Shown: positions 34,098-42,762 of the stretch, in pieces
Layout of the letters: each line of letters begins with the position of its first letter
Position numbering within the stretch: the first letter of the stretch is position 1
Assembly: GCA_937873145.1 (NCBI GenBank)
Contig: CALMVK010000148.1
Coordinates: 1-56,142, forward strand
Length of the DNA stretch: 56,142 nucleotides
Source of the DNA: an uncultured Granulicella sp.
GTDB taxonomy: Bacteria; Acidobacteriota; Terriglobia; Terriglobales; Acidobacteriaceae
Direction of reading: 5' to 3'
Made by a program: the position numbers and the translations under genes
Notes under the pieces: generated by a model
The model's input: the letters and a program-made list of their open reading frames with translations, nothing else
Told to the model about the DNA's origin: nothing
Database searches by the model: none

Positions 34098-34813
34098 GCA
34101 CGCAAAACGATATGGAAACGCCTACGCGACGCTGGGATGAGTACCAGGCTTACCTCTTCGATATCGATGGAACCCTGATGCATTGCACCGACGCAGTCCA
34201 CTACTTCGCTTTCTGCGAAGCCTTGACCGCGGTCGCTGGACGGCCATTGAACCTGGACGGCGTGGTCGCACACGGAAATGTAGATGAAGGCATCCTGCGA
34301 GATGCCTTTACGCTCGCCGGCGTTCCTGAAGAGGTGTGGCGTCCGCGCCTGGCGGAGATGCGCAGTTTTATGTGCAGCTTCGTACAGCAACGCAGCGCGG
34401 ATCTATGCATCCACATTCTGCCTCAGGTGCGCGAGGTACTGGCACACCTGCGCAGCCGTGGCGCGATCCTTGGCGTTGCTACCGGGAATCTTGCCGGCAT
34501 CGGAGAAACCAAGCTGGCACAGTGCGGGCTGCTTCCCTGCTTCGACTTCGGAGGCTATAGCGATACGTGCGAGTACCGTCGCGACGTCTTTCGAGGAGCT
34601 CTTGAGAAAGCACATGCATTCGCTGGAAATCATGCATCCGTGTGCGTTGTGGGCGATACTCCGGAAGATATCCGCGCTGCCCATGACAACCAGTTACCAA
34701 TCATTGCGACAGCCACGGGCATCTATCCCTATGAACAACTGCTCGCGGAAGGCCCGGAGTGGTGTGTTCACTCTCTCACGGAGTTGATGGAGAGCCTTTC
34801 AGCCAAGGCTTGA
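34094..34813 (+). CDS. HAD-superfamily phosphatase
   Basis: 239 residues. Motif I YLFDIDGTLMHCTDAVHYFA (nucleophile and acid Asp), motif II GVATGNLAGIGETKL (Thr), conserved Arg/Lys near YRRDVFRGALEKAH, motif IV VVGDTPEDIRAAHDNQ. The capped HAD architecture suggests a sugar-phosphate or phosphoglycolate-like phosphatase. AAAGGAGAACT before ATG 34094; ATGA overlap with the preceding gene. It is the last gene of the forward half of the cassette and its last 15 bases overlap the convergent glycosyltransferase. It may remove phosphate from a sugar intermediate. Confidence 0.83.
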   Translation: MSTQNDMETPTRRWDEYQAYLFDIDGTLMHCTDAVHYFAFCEALTAVAGRPLNLDGVVAHGNVDEGILRDAFTLAGVPEEVWRPRLAEMRSFMCSFVQQRSADLCIHILPQVREVLAHLRSRGAILGVATGNLAGIGETKLAQCGLLPCFDFGGYSDTCEYRRDVFRGALEKAHAFAGNHASVCVVGDTPEDIRAAHDNQLPIIATATGIYPYEQLLAEGPEWCVHSLTELMESLSAKA

Positions 34814-35869
34814 GACGATCTCCTCAAACTGTAGCGCGCGATGCTCCGCGCTGTGAGCGGCAAGAATCCGCGCACGCGCACGTTGGCCCATGCGCTCACG
34901 CTCTTCGTCTCCCATCTCCTTCAACAGATGTGCAACCTCGGTCGCATTCTTGGGCAGCAGGATCTCTTTGCCGGGAGTAAGAAACTCCGCAAGCCCTGGC
35001 CAATTGTCGGACAGGATCGTCGCGCCACACGCCGAGGCCTCAAACAAGCGCACGGAAGGCGAGTATCCAGCAGCCACCATATCGTCCCGCGTAATGTTCA
35101 ACGTAAAGCGGCTGGAGCAATAAAATGCAGGATGATCTCGCGGCGGCACATGCACCATCCGGCGCACGTTGCTTTGCCATTGAATGGCATCCTCCGGATA
35201 CTGCGGCCCAGCAACCATAAAAGTCTGCTGTGGAGCCAGCTCCGCCGCAGCATCAAGCAGACGCATCAGCTTAGGCTGGCGATCTGCCGCGTAGGTTCCC
35301 AGGTAGCTCAAATCGCAGGCGAACTCAGCCCGCGCCGCCACTGGTCGATAGAGCTCCGGATCCACTGAGCAATAAAACGCAATCGCCCTCTGTGCCCCGA
35401 AGACCTCTTCTAGCTCCCGCAACGCTGGGCCTCCCGTGAAGCTTAGGTAGGCTGCATAGGAAGGGATTAGCGCAGCCGTAAGGTATGCGGTGCCGCCGTG
35501 ATTCCGAAGCTGCTGCAACGTAATCGGCGTGTCAATGTCGTAGAACAAAACGGGACAGCGCACAGTCTTCAGCAAAGCAGTGGTTGCGGCAATTGCATCC
35601 GGGAAGTAGGAACCGACGACGATTGCGTCCGCGTCGAAGCATAGGCCAAGCAGCTCCGCCGAGTCCCGCTCCCACTCCTCGTAAAGAGAGACCGTGCAAA
35701 ACTTAGGTTCGGGAAGATCGCGATTGCTGCGATACCACTCCACATCCTTCTCGATAAATTGAATCGAGTGCCCGCGCCGCGCCAAAGCTTTCAGCAGCGA
35801 ACGGTACGTGGTCGCGTGCCCATTGCCCCAGGACGAAGTAATCGTCAGACCAAACACGACAATCTTCAT
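34799..35869 (-). CDS. CgeB-like glycosyltransferase (cassette GT 2)
   Basis: 356 residues, paralogous to the gene at 30450: MKIVVFGLTITSSWGNGHAT, RSNRDLPEPKFCTVSLYEEW, FTGGPALRELEEVFGAQRAI, DLSYLGTYAADRQPKLMRLL and a donor site LFEASACGATILSDNWPGLA. Soluble, no signal. It is the last gene of the reverse half; its start overlaps the upstream gene as ATGA and its end overlaps the HAD gene by 15 bases on the other strand. Confidence 0.85.
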   Translation of the reverse strand: MKIVVFGLTITSSWGNGHATTYRSLLKALARRGHSIQFIEKDVEWYRSNRDLPEPKFCTVSLYEEWERDSAELLGLCFDADAIVVGSYFPDAIAATTALLKTVRCPVLFYDIDTPITLQQLRNHGGTAYLTAALIPSYAAYLSFTGGPALRELEEVFGAQRAIAFYCSVDPELYRPVAARAEFACDLSYLGTYAADRQPKLMRLLDAAAELAPQQTFMVAGPQYPEDAIQWQSNVRRMVHVPPRDHPAFYCSSRFTLNITRDDMVAAGYSPSVRLFEASACGATILSDNWPGLAEFLTPGKEILLPKNATEVAHLLKEMGDEERERMGQRARARILAAHSAEHRALQFEEIVSSLG

Positions 35870-36963
35870 GCGAGCATGGAGCCCTGTGCAGTGTTACGCG
35901 CTGCAAGGCAGAACCGGAAGGCTGCGTCTGCCTGTACGGCACGCTGGGCATAGGTATGATCTCGCAACGCGCGCGCATGAAAGGCCGCGCCAATCCGGCG
36001 GCGTGCCGCGTCGTCGTGCTGCCTAAGTGCGTGCACGACATCTTGCGCGTTCTTTACAACAAGGATTTCGCTTCCGGGTTCGAAGCAGTCATCAATACCC
36101 GGCCAATCGTCGCAGAGCAAGCACGTGCCAGCCCCAGCCACCTCAAAGACGCGGGTCGGCGGGGAAAAGCCGGAAGATGCCATCGAAGCCCGATTGATAT
36201 TCATCACCATGTCGGCCGAGCAGTTCACGCGATTGTGCTCAGACGTTGGCACATGGCCCACATACCGCACGTTCGCAGGCAGCGGTTTATCCGCCCAGCC
36301 CTCGCCGCCGAGTAGAAACTGGCTCTCAGGAGCAAGCTCCGCTGCGTGCAAGAAAAGTTCTTCGACGCGTGCCTCACGATCGGGAAGGCGATTGCCAAGA
36401 AAGGCAATATCGCAGGCTAGTGCAGGATCGGCAGCCACCGGATAGTGCGTCTCCGGATCGAGCCCGTTGTACATGCTGAAGTAAGCGCGCGCGCCAAACT
36501 TCAGAAAGTGCTCGCGGCAGTACGGCCCGCCGCCGTAAGTCAGCACCGCATCGTAGTGCGGCATGTAGGTTCGGAACGCATCCTCCACATCGGCGTACAT
36601 CCGCGCCAATGTTGCAGGTGCGTCCACATCCCAATACGTAATGGCACAGCTTTGCTGCAACTCCAGCACACGGCGTTCAAGCGTCTCATCGTCTACTCCG
36701 ATGCCGCTATGCTTCACCACTACGTCGGCATTGGCAGCCATCTGCAGCATTGCATCCAGGCCCACACTGGGCTCGTAAACCAGCGAGTGCACATATGAGA
36801 AGTCATCGGAGTCCCGATGCTGTTGCCGTCCATACGCATCCGGCTCGGCAAAGGTAATTTCGTGGCCCATCCGCGCCAGGTACTTGTAACAACCACGGTA
36901 ATACGTCGCAGCGCCGTTCCAGTACGAAGAGACAATGCTCGATCCGAAAGCGAAGATCTTCAC
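35866..36963 (-). CDS. CgeB-like glycosyltransferase (cassette GT 3)
   Basis: 365 residues of the same group: MKIFAFGSSIVSSYWNGAAT, GHEITFAEPDAYGRQQHRDS, MYNGLDPETHYPVAADPALA, CDIAFLGNRLPDREARVEEL, RVFEVAGAGTCLLCDDWPGI and FEPGSEILVVKNAQDVVHAL. Start is GTG 36963 (GTGA overlap with the preceding gene). It is diverged from GT 1 and GT 2, suggesting a different donor or acceptor. Confidence 0.83.
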   Translation of the reverse strand: MKIFAFGSSIVSSYWNGAATYYRGCYKYLARMGHEITFAEPDAYGRQQHRDSDDFSYVHSLVYEPSVGLDAMLQMAANADVVVKHSGIGVDDETLERRVLELQQSCAITYWDVDAPATLARMYADVEDAFRTYMPHYDAVLTYGGGPYCREHFLKFGARAYFSMYNGLDPETHYPVAADPALACDIAFLGNRLPDREARVEELFLHAAELAPESQFLLGGEGWADKPLPANVRYVGHVPTSEHNRVNCSADMVMNINRASMASSGFSPPTRVFEVAGAGTCLLCDDWPGIDDCFEPGSEILVVKNAQDVVHALRQHDDAARRRIGAAFHARALRDHTYAQRAVQADAAFRFCLAARNTAQGSMLA

Positions 36964-38099
36964 GCGAGCAGCTCCTGACAGATCTGAGTAAGCTCCTGAG
37001 CACGGTGATCGCAGGTGTGACGAGCCAGAATCGTTTCAAGCCCACGCGCCGCCTGATCCTCAGCCTGGTCAGGATTCCGAAGCAGGTGCGTTATGGCCGT
37101 TTGCATCTGTTCACCGTTGGTTACAAATAGAAAATCTCCTGCACGGAAGAGCTGCTCCGTATCGCTCCAGGGTGCAGAGATCAACGGGATTCCACTTGCC
37201 AAAGCTTCAAACACGCGAATCGTTGGAATGCCAGGCATCGCTGAACTGTATTGCCGGCGAGGAATGTGTACCGTCAGCCTGGAGGATCGATATACGCAGG
37301 GCGCCTGCAGATTGGGAAGATAGCCGCCGTATCGCACACCCGCCTGCGCCAACGCTGCCAGACCCTCTGGAGGGTAGCGCACACCGTAGATCGCAAACCG
37401 ATGGATGCCTGCAAGGGCGGTCGCTGGCCGCAAGAAAAACTCCTCAATCTCCGCCGAGCGTTCCTCATCGCCCCAATTGCCGATCCACACCACATCCTCC
37501 GTACGTTCCGCCGTCTGCGGATGAAAGACCGAGACATCCGCAGCCTCATGCAAGGTCCACACGCGCTCCAGGCCGAAGCGCTCACGATACAAGTTGCGCA
37601 GCACCTCGCCAAACGCCAAGATGCCGTCGAATCGTTCAAGACCAAAAAGCGCTATCTGCTCAGGAGAGGAAGAGGCCCGATGATGCGTGTCATGGAAGAG
37701 CAGCCGGAAGCCCAACTCATCCCGCAGTTGGAGAAGTAATTGTGCCAGCACAGGCGGATGCCACTCATGCAAGATTACAAAGTCTACATCGTGCAACTTC
37801 TCTCGCAAACATGCGCAGAGCAAGTCGTCTGCTTGCGCCGAAGCATAGGTGTCGATGTGCAAGTCCGGATAGATGCGGGCAAACTCGTCAAGCGCGCTTT
37901 GGCCGGCGGCTTCCTGCCGTAAATTATCAATCGACCACTCGGATGCTGGCTCCAACAGCTTTACTTCATGTCCCATAGCTCCCATCGCACGCATTAGACC
38001 ACGCAGAAAATGTGCGTTGCCATTGTTCCAGTCAGACCGAAACGAGTGCGCAAAGTACGCTAGATGAAGTTTGGGCTGGTTGCTCAAATCAGTGCGCAT
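36960..38099 (-). CDS. CgeB-like glycosyltransferase (cassette GT 4)
   Basis: 379 residues beginning MRTDLSNQPKLHLAYFAHSF with RSDWNNGNAHFLRGLMRAMG, the same SxWNxGNA/H entry motif as the other CgeB-like members, and a donor half PTIRVFEALASGIPLISAPW. ATG 38099 gives an 11-base overlap with the upstream GT gene; the longer frame is inside that gene. An internal region (HEWHPPVLAQLLLQLRDELG, FHDTHHRASSSPEQIALFGL) is closer to ordinary GT4 proteins than its paralogues. Confidence 0.82.
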   Translation of the reverse strand: MRTDLSNQPKLHLAYFAHSFRSDWNNGNAHFLRGLMRAMGAMGHEVKLLEPASEWSIDNLRQEAAGQSALDEFARIYPDLHIDTYASAQADDLLCACLREKLHDVDFVILHEWHPPVLAQLLLQLRDELGFRLLFHDTHHRASSSPEQIALFGLERFDGILAFGEVLRNLYRERFGLERVWTLHEAADVSVFHPQTAERTEDVVWIGNWGDEERSAEIEEFFLRPATALAGIHRFAIYGVRYPPEGLAALAQAGVRYGGYLPNLQAPCVYRSSRLTVHIPRRQYSSAMPGIPTIRVFEALASGIPLISAPWSDTEQLFRAGDFLFVTNGEQMQTAITHLLRNPDQAEDQAARGLETILARHTCDHRAQELTQICQELLA

Positions 38100-39198
38100 G
38101 CGCTGCCCACTCCATCTCGGCCGGCTGCGCACTGGTCAGCAGATCACGATAGAGGCTCTCGTACTGATCGGCCATGTGCGTGGCCGTAAGCTGACGCGCT
38201 CGCACTGCGGATCGCTCTTGCAATTCATGGATCGCGTCCGTAGAAAGCGTCTCAAGCAGGTGGCTGAGCGACGCAGCATTGCAGAAGTAAAGCGCGGCGT
38301 CTCCCCAAATCTCACGAAATGACGGCAGATCGTACAGCAGCAAAGCACAGCCGCACTGCGCTGCCTCCAGCGGAGCAAGGCCGAAAGGCTCATAGCGCGA
38401 CGGCGCAAGATAAAGACTGCTTTCGCAGAAGAGTTTGAGGACTTCATCCTGCGTCAGCGAACCAAGAAAAGTGAGATTCCCACTACCGGCTTCCGCTGCA
38501 TCTCCGAAGCGCTGCTCACCGGCAATCAGGATGGGAAACGGCGCTTGAACTTCTGTAAGCAACGCGAAGTTCTTCGCTTCGTCCCAGAAGCGGCCCACCG
38601 AAACTGCTTGCAAACGCTTCGATTCCACGCCGCTTCGAGAGACAGCTCTTCCGTTCAGGATGACCTGTGGCGCACGTCGCAAGTAGTAAAGCTTGCACAG
38701 CGCATCGCTCATCCACTGTGTGGGTGCAACCACAACGGTAGCCCGCTCCAGTCCGCGTTCCACAAGCGATCGATAGCATGTAAGCCACGCACTAGCTTCC
38801 AGGCCATGCGGACGGCACGCTGCGGCCCAGCTCAACACATCACTATGAGCCGTAACCACCACCGGAAGACCAAGCGGCACAGCACCAAAACAAAACTGAC
38901 TGCTGTGCAGGATCTCTACCTGAAAGCTTTCCGCCAAAGCCAGCAGAGAATCGATGCCTTCACTGTAAGCGTGCTGATTATCTTCCATCCACTCCAAAGG
39001 AGCCACTGACGCTTCATAGCGAAAACGCTCACCAAAGCGACTTGAGAGACGCATACAGGTCTCGGCTTGCGAGACAGAAGGCGCACGGCCCAAGCTAAGC
39101 AACGCCACAGTATGGCCGCGCATTAGTAGCTCGGCAGACAGTTCCTGCGTAAACGTCCACACACCCCCAACCGTGTCCGTGGTCAGCAGGATGCGCAT
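38089..39198 (-). CDS. GT4-family glycosyltransferase (cassette GT 5)
   Basis: 369 residues, GT-B fold. Acceptor half MRILLTTDTVGGVWTFTQEL; donor half with VSVGRFWDEAKNFALL and the retaining GT4 signature SRYEPFGLAPLEAAQCGCAL (E-x7-E). This is a classic glycogen-synthase/GT4 type, not the CgeB type of its neighbours. Start overlaps the radical SAM stop by 16 bases. No membrane segment. Confidence 0.87.
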   Translation of the reverse strand: MRILLTTDTVGGVWTFTQELSAELLMRGHTVALLSLGRAPSVSQAETCMRLSSRFGERFRYEASVAPLEWMEDNQHAYSEGIDSLLALAESFQVEILHSSQFCFGAVPLGLPVVVTAHSDVLSWAAACRPHGLEASAWLTCYRSLVERGLERATVVVAPTQWMSDALCKLYYLRRAPQVILNGRAVSRSGVESKRLQAVSVGRFWDEAKNFALLTEVQAPFPILIAGEQRFGDAAEAGSGNLTFLGSLTQDEVLKLFCESSLYLAPSRYEPFGLAPLEAAQCGCALLLYDLPSFREIWGDAALYFCNAASLSHLLETLSTDAIHELQERSAVRARQLTATHMADQYESLYRDLLTSAQPAEMEWAAHAH

Positions 39199-40517
39199 GC
39201 CAGCTTCTCCTGCTGTCCACCTTCGAGCTCCTGCAAAGAAAGCGGCTGCTGATCCTGAATATCGCTGTAACCTTTATCCGCAAAAAGCTGAAGATAAAAG
39301 CTGTGCGCGCGCTCCCAGGCGGCCTCATCCGGCTGCACGCCAAAAGTAGTGACATATTCCGGACTGCCGGGAAATGGGAACATGGGTACCGGCTCGCTCA
39401 CCCACACACCCTTGGCTTTCAGGCCCGCCTGCCACGCCGCAACCAGTGCCGGATCGTCTTCCGGGGTCTTGATCAGATTTGCCTGCACCCACGGAATGCG
39501 CTGCTTGGCGTACACCAGCAGTTCTGTAATCCGATCCGTGCTGATACGGCAGTGCTTGTTCATCGCATCGCGGCCTTCATCGGTGATCGATTCCACCCCA
39601 CACTCAAAACTCACGCAGTGGGCGCGCGCCAGCAGATCGAGCGATGCCTCATCCCATAGGTCGATGCGCGTTTGAAAGCCAATGGACACAGGCCGCTGTG
39701 CAAGCGCCTCCAGCAACTCCCGCACCTGCTTGCCGACGCCAAAGATCTCGTCGATAAAGTAGATGTAGTCCACGCCTCGCGCCAGCAGCGCGTCGATCTC
39801 ACTCAGCACGGCAGAAAGCTGGCGTTCACGATATTTGTTCCGAAAAAGTGTCTTATTACAGAAGGTGCACGCGTACGGACATCCCCGCGCAAACTCAACT
39901 TCTGCCCCATGACGCAGATGATCCGCGCCGTTGCCCGGAAAGATGTGGTGCAAATGCGTATGCCGTTCCACGGGATAGTCCGAGTAGTCCAACGGACCAA
40001 GCGCGCGCATGTCGGTTGCGCCAAGCCCGGGCGTCGTGTGGACCACACCCTTCGCATCTCGCCAACAGCAGCCGGCAATCAACTCCCACGGCAATGTTGC
40101 GAGTTGCGGCAAGGTCTGGTCAGGCTCGCCTCGTAGAACGATATCCGCGCCGGTTTTCTCAAGTGTCGACAGCGGCGTTACCGAGCCGTGCGGCCCGATG
40201 ACAACGCGCTGCGAACGGCGGTTCAGAGCTGCAATCCATTGACGAGGCACACGTAGTTCCGGTTGTGGGCAGCGCCAGAAGAGATACGAAGGGGCCGTCG
40301 GCAAGACTAGGAAGTCTTCGCCAAATGCCTCTAGCCGCGCATGCACCTGCTCCGGCGTTAGATTTTCCATCCAGGCATCGACCAGCAGAACCTCTTGTCC
40401 GGCGGCGCGCAACATCTCGCGAGCGGAGAGCATCTCTAATGGAAAATGCGGCTCGGTACACCCAAAGTAAGTGGAACCTTCAAAGCTCCAGAACGGGTTC
40501 ACCAGAGCGAACTTCAC
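39183..40517 (-). CDS. B12-binding-type radical SAM enzyme of the glycan cassette
   Basis: 444 residues. Residues 1-150 have the alpha/beta Rossmann pattern of a cobalamin-binding domain (MKFALVNPFWSFEGSTYFGC, EVLLVDAWMENLTPEQVHAR, RVVIGPHGSVTPLSTLEKTG) without an obvious DxHxxG motif. Residues from 205 are the radical SAM core, with CX3CX2C in ARGCPYACTFCNKTLFRNKY. A C-terminal region extends past 380. GTG start 40517 overlaps the upstream epimerase as GTGA. From memory there is a family model for this exact type in a twelve-gene oligosaccharide cassette (called rhizo-twelve); I could not verify. Likely a methylation, epimerisation or dehydration of a sugar. Confidence 0.85.
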   Translation of the reverse strand: MKFALVNPFWSFEGSTYFGCTEPHFPLEMLSAREMLRAAGQEVLLVDAWMENLTPEQVHARLEAFGEDFLVLPTAPSYLFWRCPQPELRVPRQWIAALNRRSQRVVIGPHGSVTPLSTLEKTGADIVLRGEPDQTLPQLATLPWELIAGCCWRDAKGVVHTTPGLGATDMRALGPLDYSDYPVERHTHLHHIFPGNGADHLRHGAEVEFARGCPYACTFCNKTLFRNKYRERQLSAVLSEIDALLARGVDYIYFIDEIFGVGKQVRELLEALAQRPVSIGFQTRIDLWDEASLDLLARAHCVSFECGVESITDEGRDAMNKHCRISTDRITELLVYAKQRIPWVQANLIKTPEDDPALVAAWQAGLKAKGVWVSEPVPMFPFPGSPEYVTTFGVQPDEAAWERAHSFYLQLFADKGYSDIQDQQPLSLQELEGGQQEKLACASC

Positions 40518-41626
40518 GCAACCTCCTGACCGATGAAGTCAGCACGCGCACACTCCTCTGAGGCAAGCGCCTCGCGCTGCGCACTGATAGAGGCGCGGTT
40601 CTCCCGCCAGAAGCGATGGATCGCCTTCAGTGTCTCGCGGCATGAGTGACGTGGCCGCCAGCCTGTCTCAGCTTCAAGTTTTGTGGTGTTTGAAACATAG
40701 AGTGGCTGATCTCCCGGGCGAACGGCACTGTAGCGCAGGATCGGCGCAATGCCTGTCTCGTCCGCGATCGCCTCAAGCATGGCAAGGACCGAGACCGAAC
40801 GCTCCGGTCCGCCCCCGACGTTGTAGATCTGGCCCGCTGTACGATCCGCCGATCGATGCGCAGCCTCCATGGCGTCGACTAGATCATGAACATGCAAAAT
40901 ATCGCGTACCTGAAAACCATTGCCGTAGATCGTAATCGGCTTGCGCTCCAGAACCGAGTAGACAAAGTGAGCCAGCCATCCCTGATCTTCAGTTCCGAAC
41001 TGCCGCGGACCTGCGATGCAGGACATGCGGAACACCGTCGTATGCAGGCCATAGATACGCGCATAGTCGCGCACATACTGGTCTGCTGCGCCCTTCGAGC
41101 AGCCGTATGGCGAGTGGAAGTCGAGCGGCTCCGCTTCCGTCACACCTGCGAAACCGGCATACTGCGCCCGGTAGCGCGTGCCCTCCACATGCACCGGAAT
41201 CCTTTCAAGCGAACCGTAGACCTTATTCGTCGAAGTAAACAAAACATAAGGCTGGCGTCCGGAGCGGCGTGCCGCCTCCAATACATTCACTGTACCTGCC
41301 GCATTGATCTCAAAGTCATGCCGCGGCTCTTCAATCGACGTCGTCACCGCAACCTGCGCAGCCAGATGATAGATCTCGGTTGCGTCCTTCGCGGCTTTAT
41401 ACACTGCGGAGGCATTGCGGATGTCGCCACGCACAAACTCTAGTTGATTGCTATTCACCAGCCCAGAGAGCCAGGTTAAATTTTGCTCCACACCCCGTCG
41501 CGAAAGATCATCAAAGATACGAACCCGTGCTCCTGCATCCTGCAACAGACGCTCCGCCAGGTTCGATCCGACGAAGCCCGCGCCTCCGGTAATCAGCACC
41601 GTACGTTGCGCACCGGGCCCCTTCAT
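40514..41626 (-). CDS. CDP-paratose 2-epimerase-like SDR
   Basis: 370-residue extended SDR. NAD site TVLITGGAGFVGSNLAERLL; catalytic YxxxK in DFHSPYGCSKGAADQYVRDY; and YVLFTSTNKVYGSL, the segment characteristic of CDP-paratose/tyvelose epimerases. It should epimerise a nucleotide-activated hexose. The start at 41626 gives an ATGA overlap with the preceding epimerase; an upstream extension is inside that gene. Exact sugar is not determined. Confidence 0.82.
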   Translation of the reverse strand: MKGPGAQRTVLITGGAGFVGSNLAERLLQDAGARVRIFDDLSRRGVEQNLTWLSGLVNSNQLEFVRGDIRNASAVYKAAKDATEIYHLAAQVAVTTSIEEPRHDFEINAAGTVNVLEAARRSGRQPYVLFTSTNKVYGSLERIPVHVEGTRYRAQYAGFAGVTEAEPLDFHSPYGCSKGAADQYVRDYARIYGLHTTVFRMSCIAGPRQFGTEDQGWLAHFVYSVLERKPITIYGNGFQVRDILHVHDLVDAMEAAHRSADRTAGQIYNVGGGPERSVSVLAMLEAIADETGIAPILRYSAVRPGDQPLYVSNTTKLEAETGWRPRHSCRETLKAIHRFWRENRASISAQREALASEECARADFIGQEVA

Positions 41627-42762
41627 GCTGTCAACCCGTACGTGCTCAGCTCTTGAAGCATCGTTTCTGCTTTGTCCTCGGCCTGCTGCCCGGCCAGCCA
41701 CGCAGCAAGTTCACGAAAGCCTTGCTCATGGGTCACCTGCGGTGCATATCCAAGCAGGCGGCCGGCACAGGTTAGATCCGCGAAGCAGTGACGAATATCT
41801 CCCGCGCGATACTTGTGCGTGATCACGGGCGCGAGCTCCTGTTTGCCGAGCGCTGCCGCTAAAATCTCGGCCACGCGACGGATTGTGATGGGCACACCGC
41901 CGCCTATGTTGATGACCCGATCATTCGATTCGGGCCGCTCCATTGCCAAGAGATTGGCACGCACAATGTCATGAACATGCACAAAGTCCCGCATCTGTTC
42001 TCCATCCTCAAACACCAGGGGAGCTTGATCGTTGATTAACCGAGCAGCAAAGATTGCGGCTACCCCGGTATACGGATTCGAGAGCGCTTGCCTGGTCCCG
42101 TAGATATTGAAAAAACGTAGCGCAGTAACCGGGATGCCATAGGTTCGACCAAAGATCAGGCAAAGCTCTTCCTGGTCGCGCTTTGAGAGTGCGTAGACCG
42201 AGTTGATCTCCGACGGCTTGGTCTCGCTTGTCGCCTGCGGACGAAGCACTCCACCGCAAGCCGTGCAGTGCAACTCCCATTGCGATTGGCGAAGCTGCGC
42301 TACCGGACGCACAGACGGAAAAGCACTTTGTCCGCAGTCGGAACACAGATAAGCGCCTTCACCATAGATCGACATTGAGGAGGCCACAATTAATTTTTGC
42401 GGAAACGATTTGTTGTCCAACATGGCTTGCAGCAGCTCTGCCGTGCCTTGTGTGTTCACGCTCATGTAGCGGCTGATCTCGTACATCGACTGGCCCACAC
42501 CGACTGTGGCTGCAAAGTGAAAGACGACATCGACCCCCGCCAGCACCTCTCGCAGACGGTTTGGATCGCGCACGTCGCCCTGCACCAACTCGACCTGGGG
42601 AGAAAGATAGTCGGGTATCCCGCCCTGATGAACCTGCGGCGTTAAATCGTCCAGCACGCGCACCGCATGGCCCGCGGCCAGCAGTCCATCCGCTAGGTGC
42701 GAGCCGACAAAGCCTGCTCCGCCGGTAATCAGTATCTGCTTCGGTCTTGCGGATGTAGTCAT
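41623..42762 (-). CDS. NDP-sugar 4-epimerase-like SDR with zinc-ribbon insertion
   Basis: 379-residue extended SDR. QILITGGAGFVGSHLADGLL (NAD), catalytic YALSKRDQEELCLIF, and SNPYTGVAAIFAARLINDQA. Between strand 4 and the YxxxK helix is an insertion with two cysteine pairs (CSDCG and CTACG, separated by about 24 residues), suggesting a structural zinc site. This layout resembles dTDP-L-rhamnose 4-epimerases of the WbiB type. Start overlaps the GH gene stop as ATGA. Probable role: preparing a deoxy-sugar donor for the cassette. Confidence 0.8.
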   Translation of the reverse strand: MTTSARPKQILITGGAGFVGSHLADGLLAAGHAVRVLDDLTPQVHQGGIPDYLSPQVELVQGDVRDPNRLREVLAGVDVVFHFAATVGVGQSMYEISRYMSVNTQGTAELLQAMLDNKSFPQKLIVASSMSIYGEGAYLCSDCGQSAFPSVRPVAQLRQSQWELHCTACGGVLRPQATSETKPSEINSVYALSKRDQEELCLIFGRTYGIPVTALRFFNIYGTRQALSNPYTGVAAIFAARLINDQAPLVFEDGEQMRDFVHVHDIVRANLLAMERPESNDRVINIGGGVPITIRRVAEILAAALGKQELAPVITHKYRAGDIRHCFADLTCAGRLLGYAPQVTHEQGFRELAAWLAGQQAEDKAETMLQELSTYGLTA

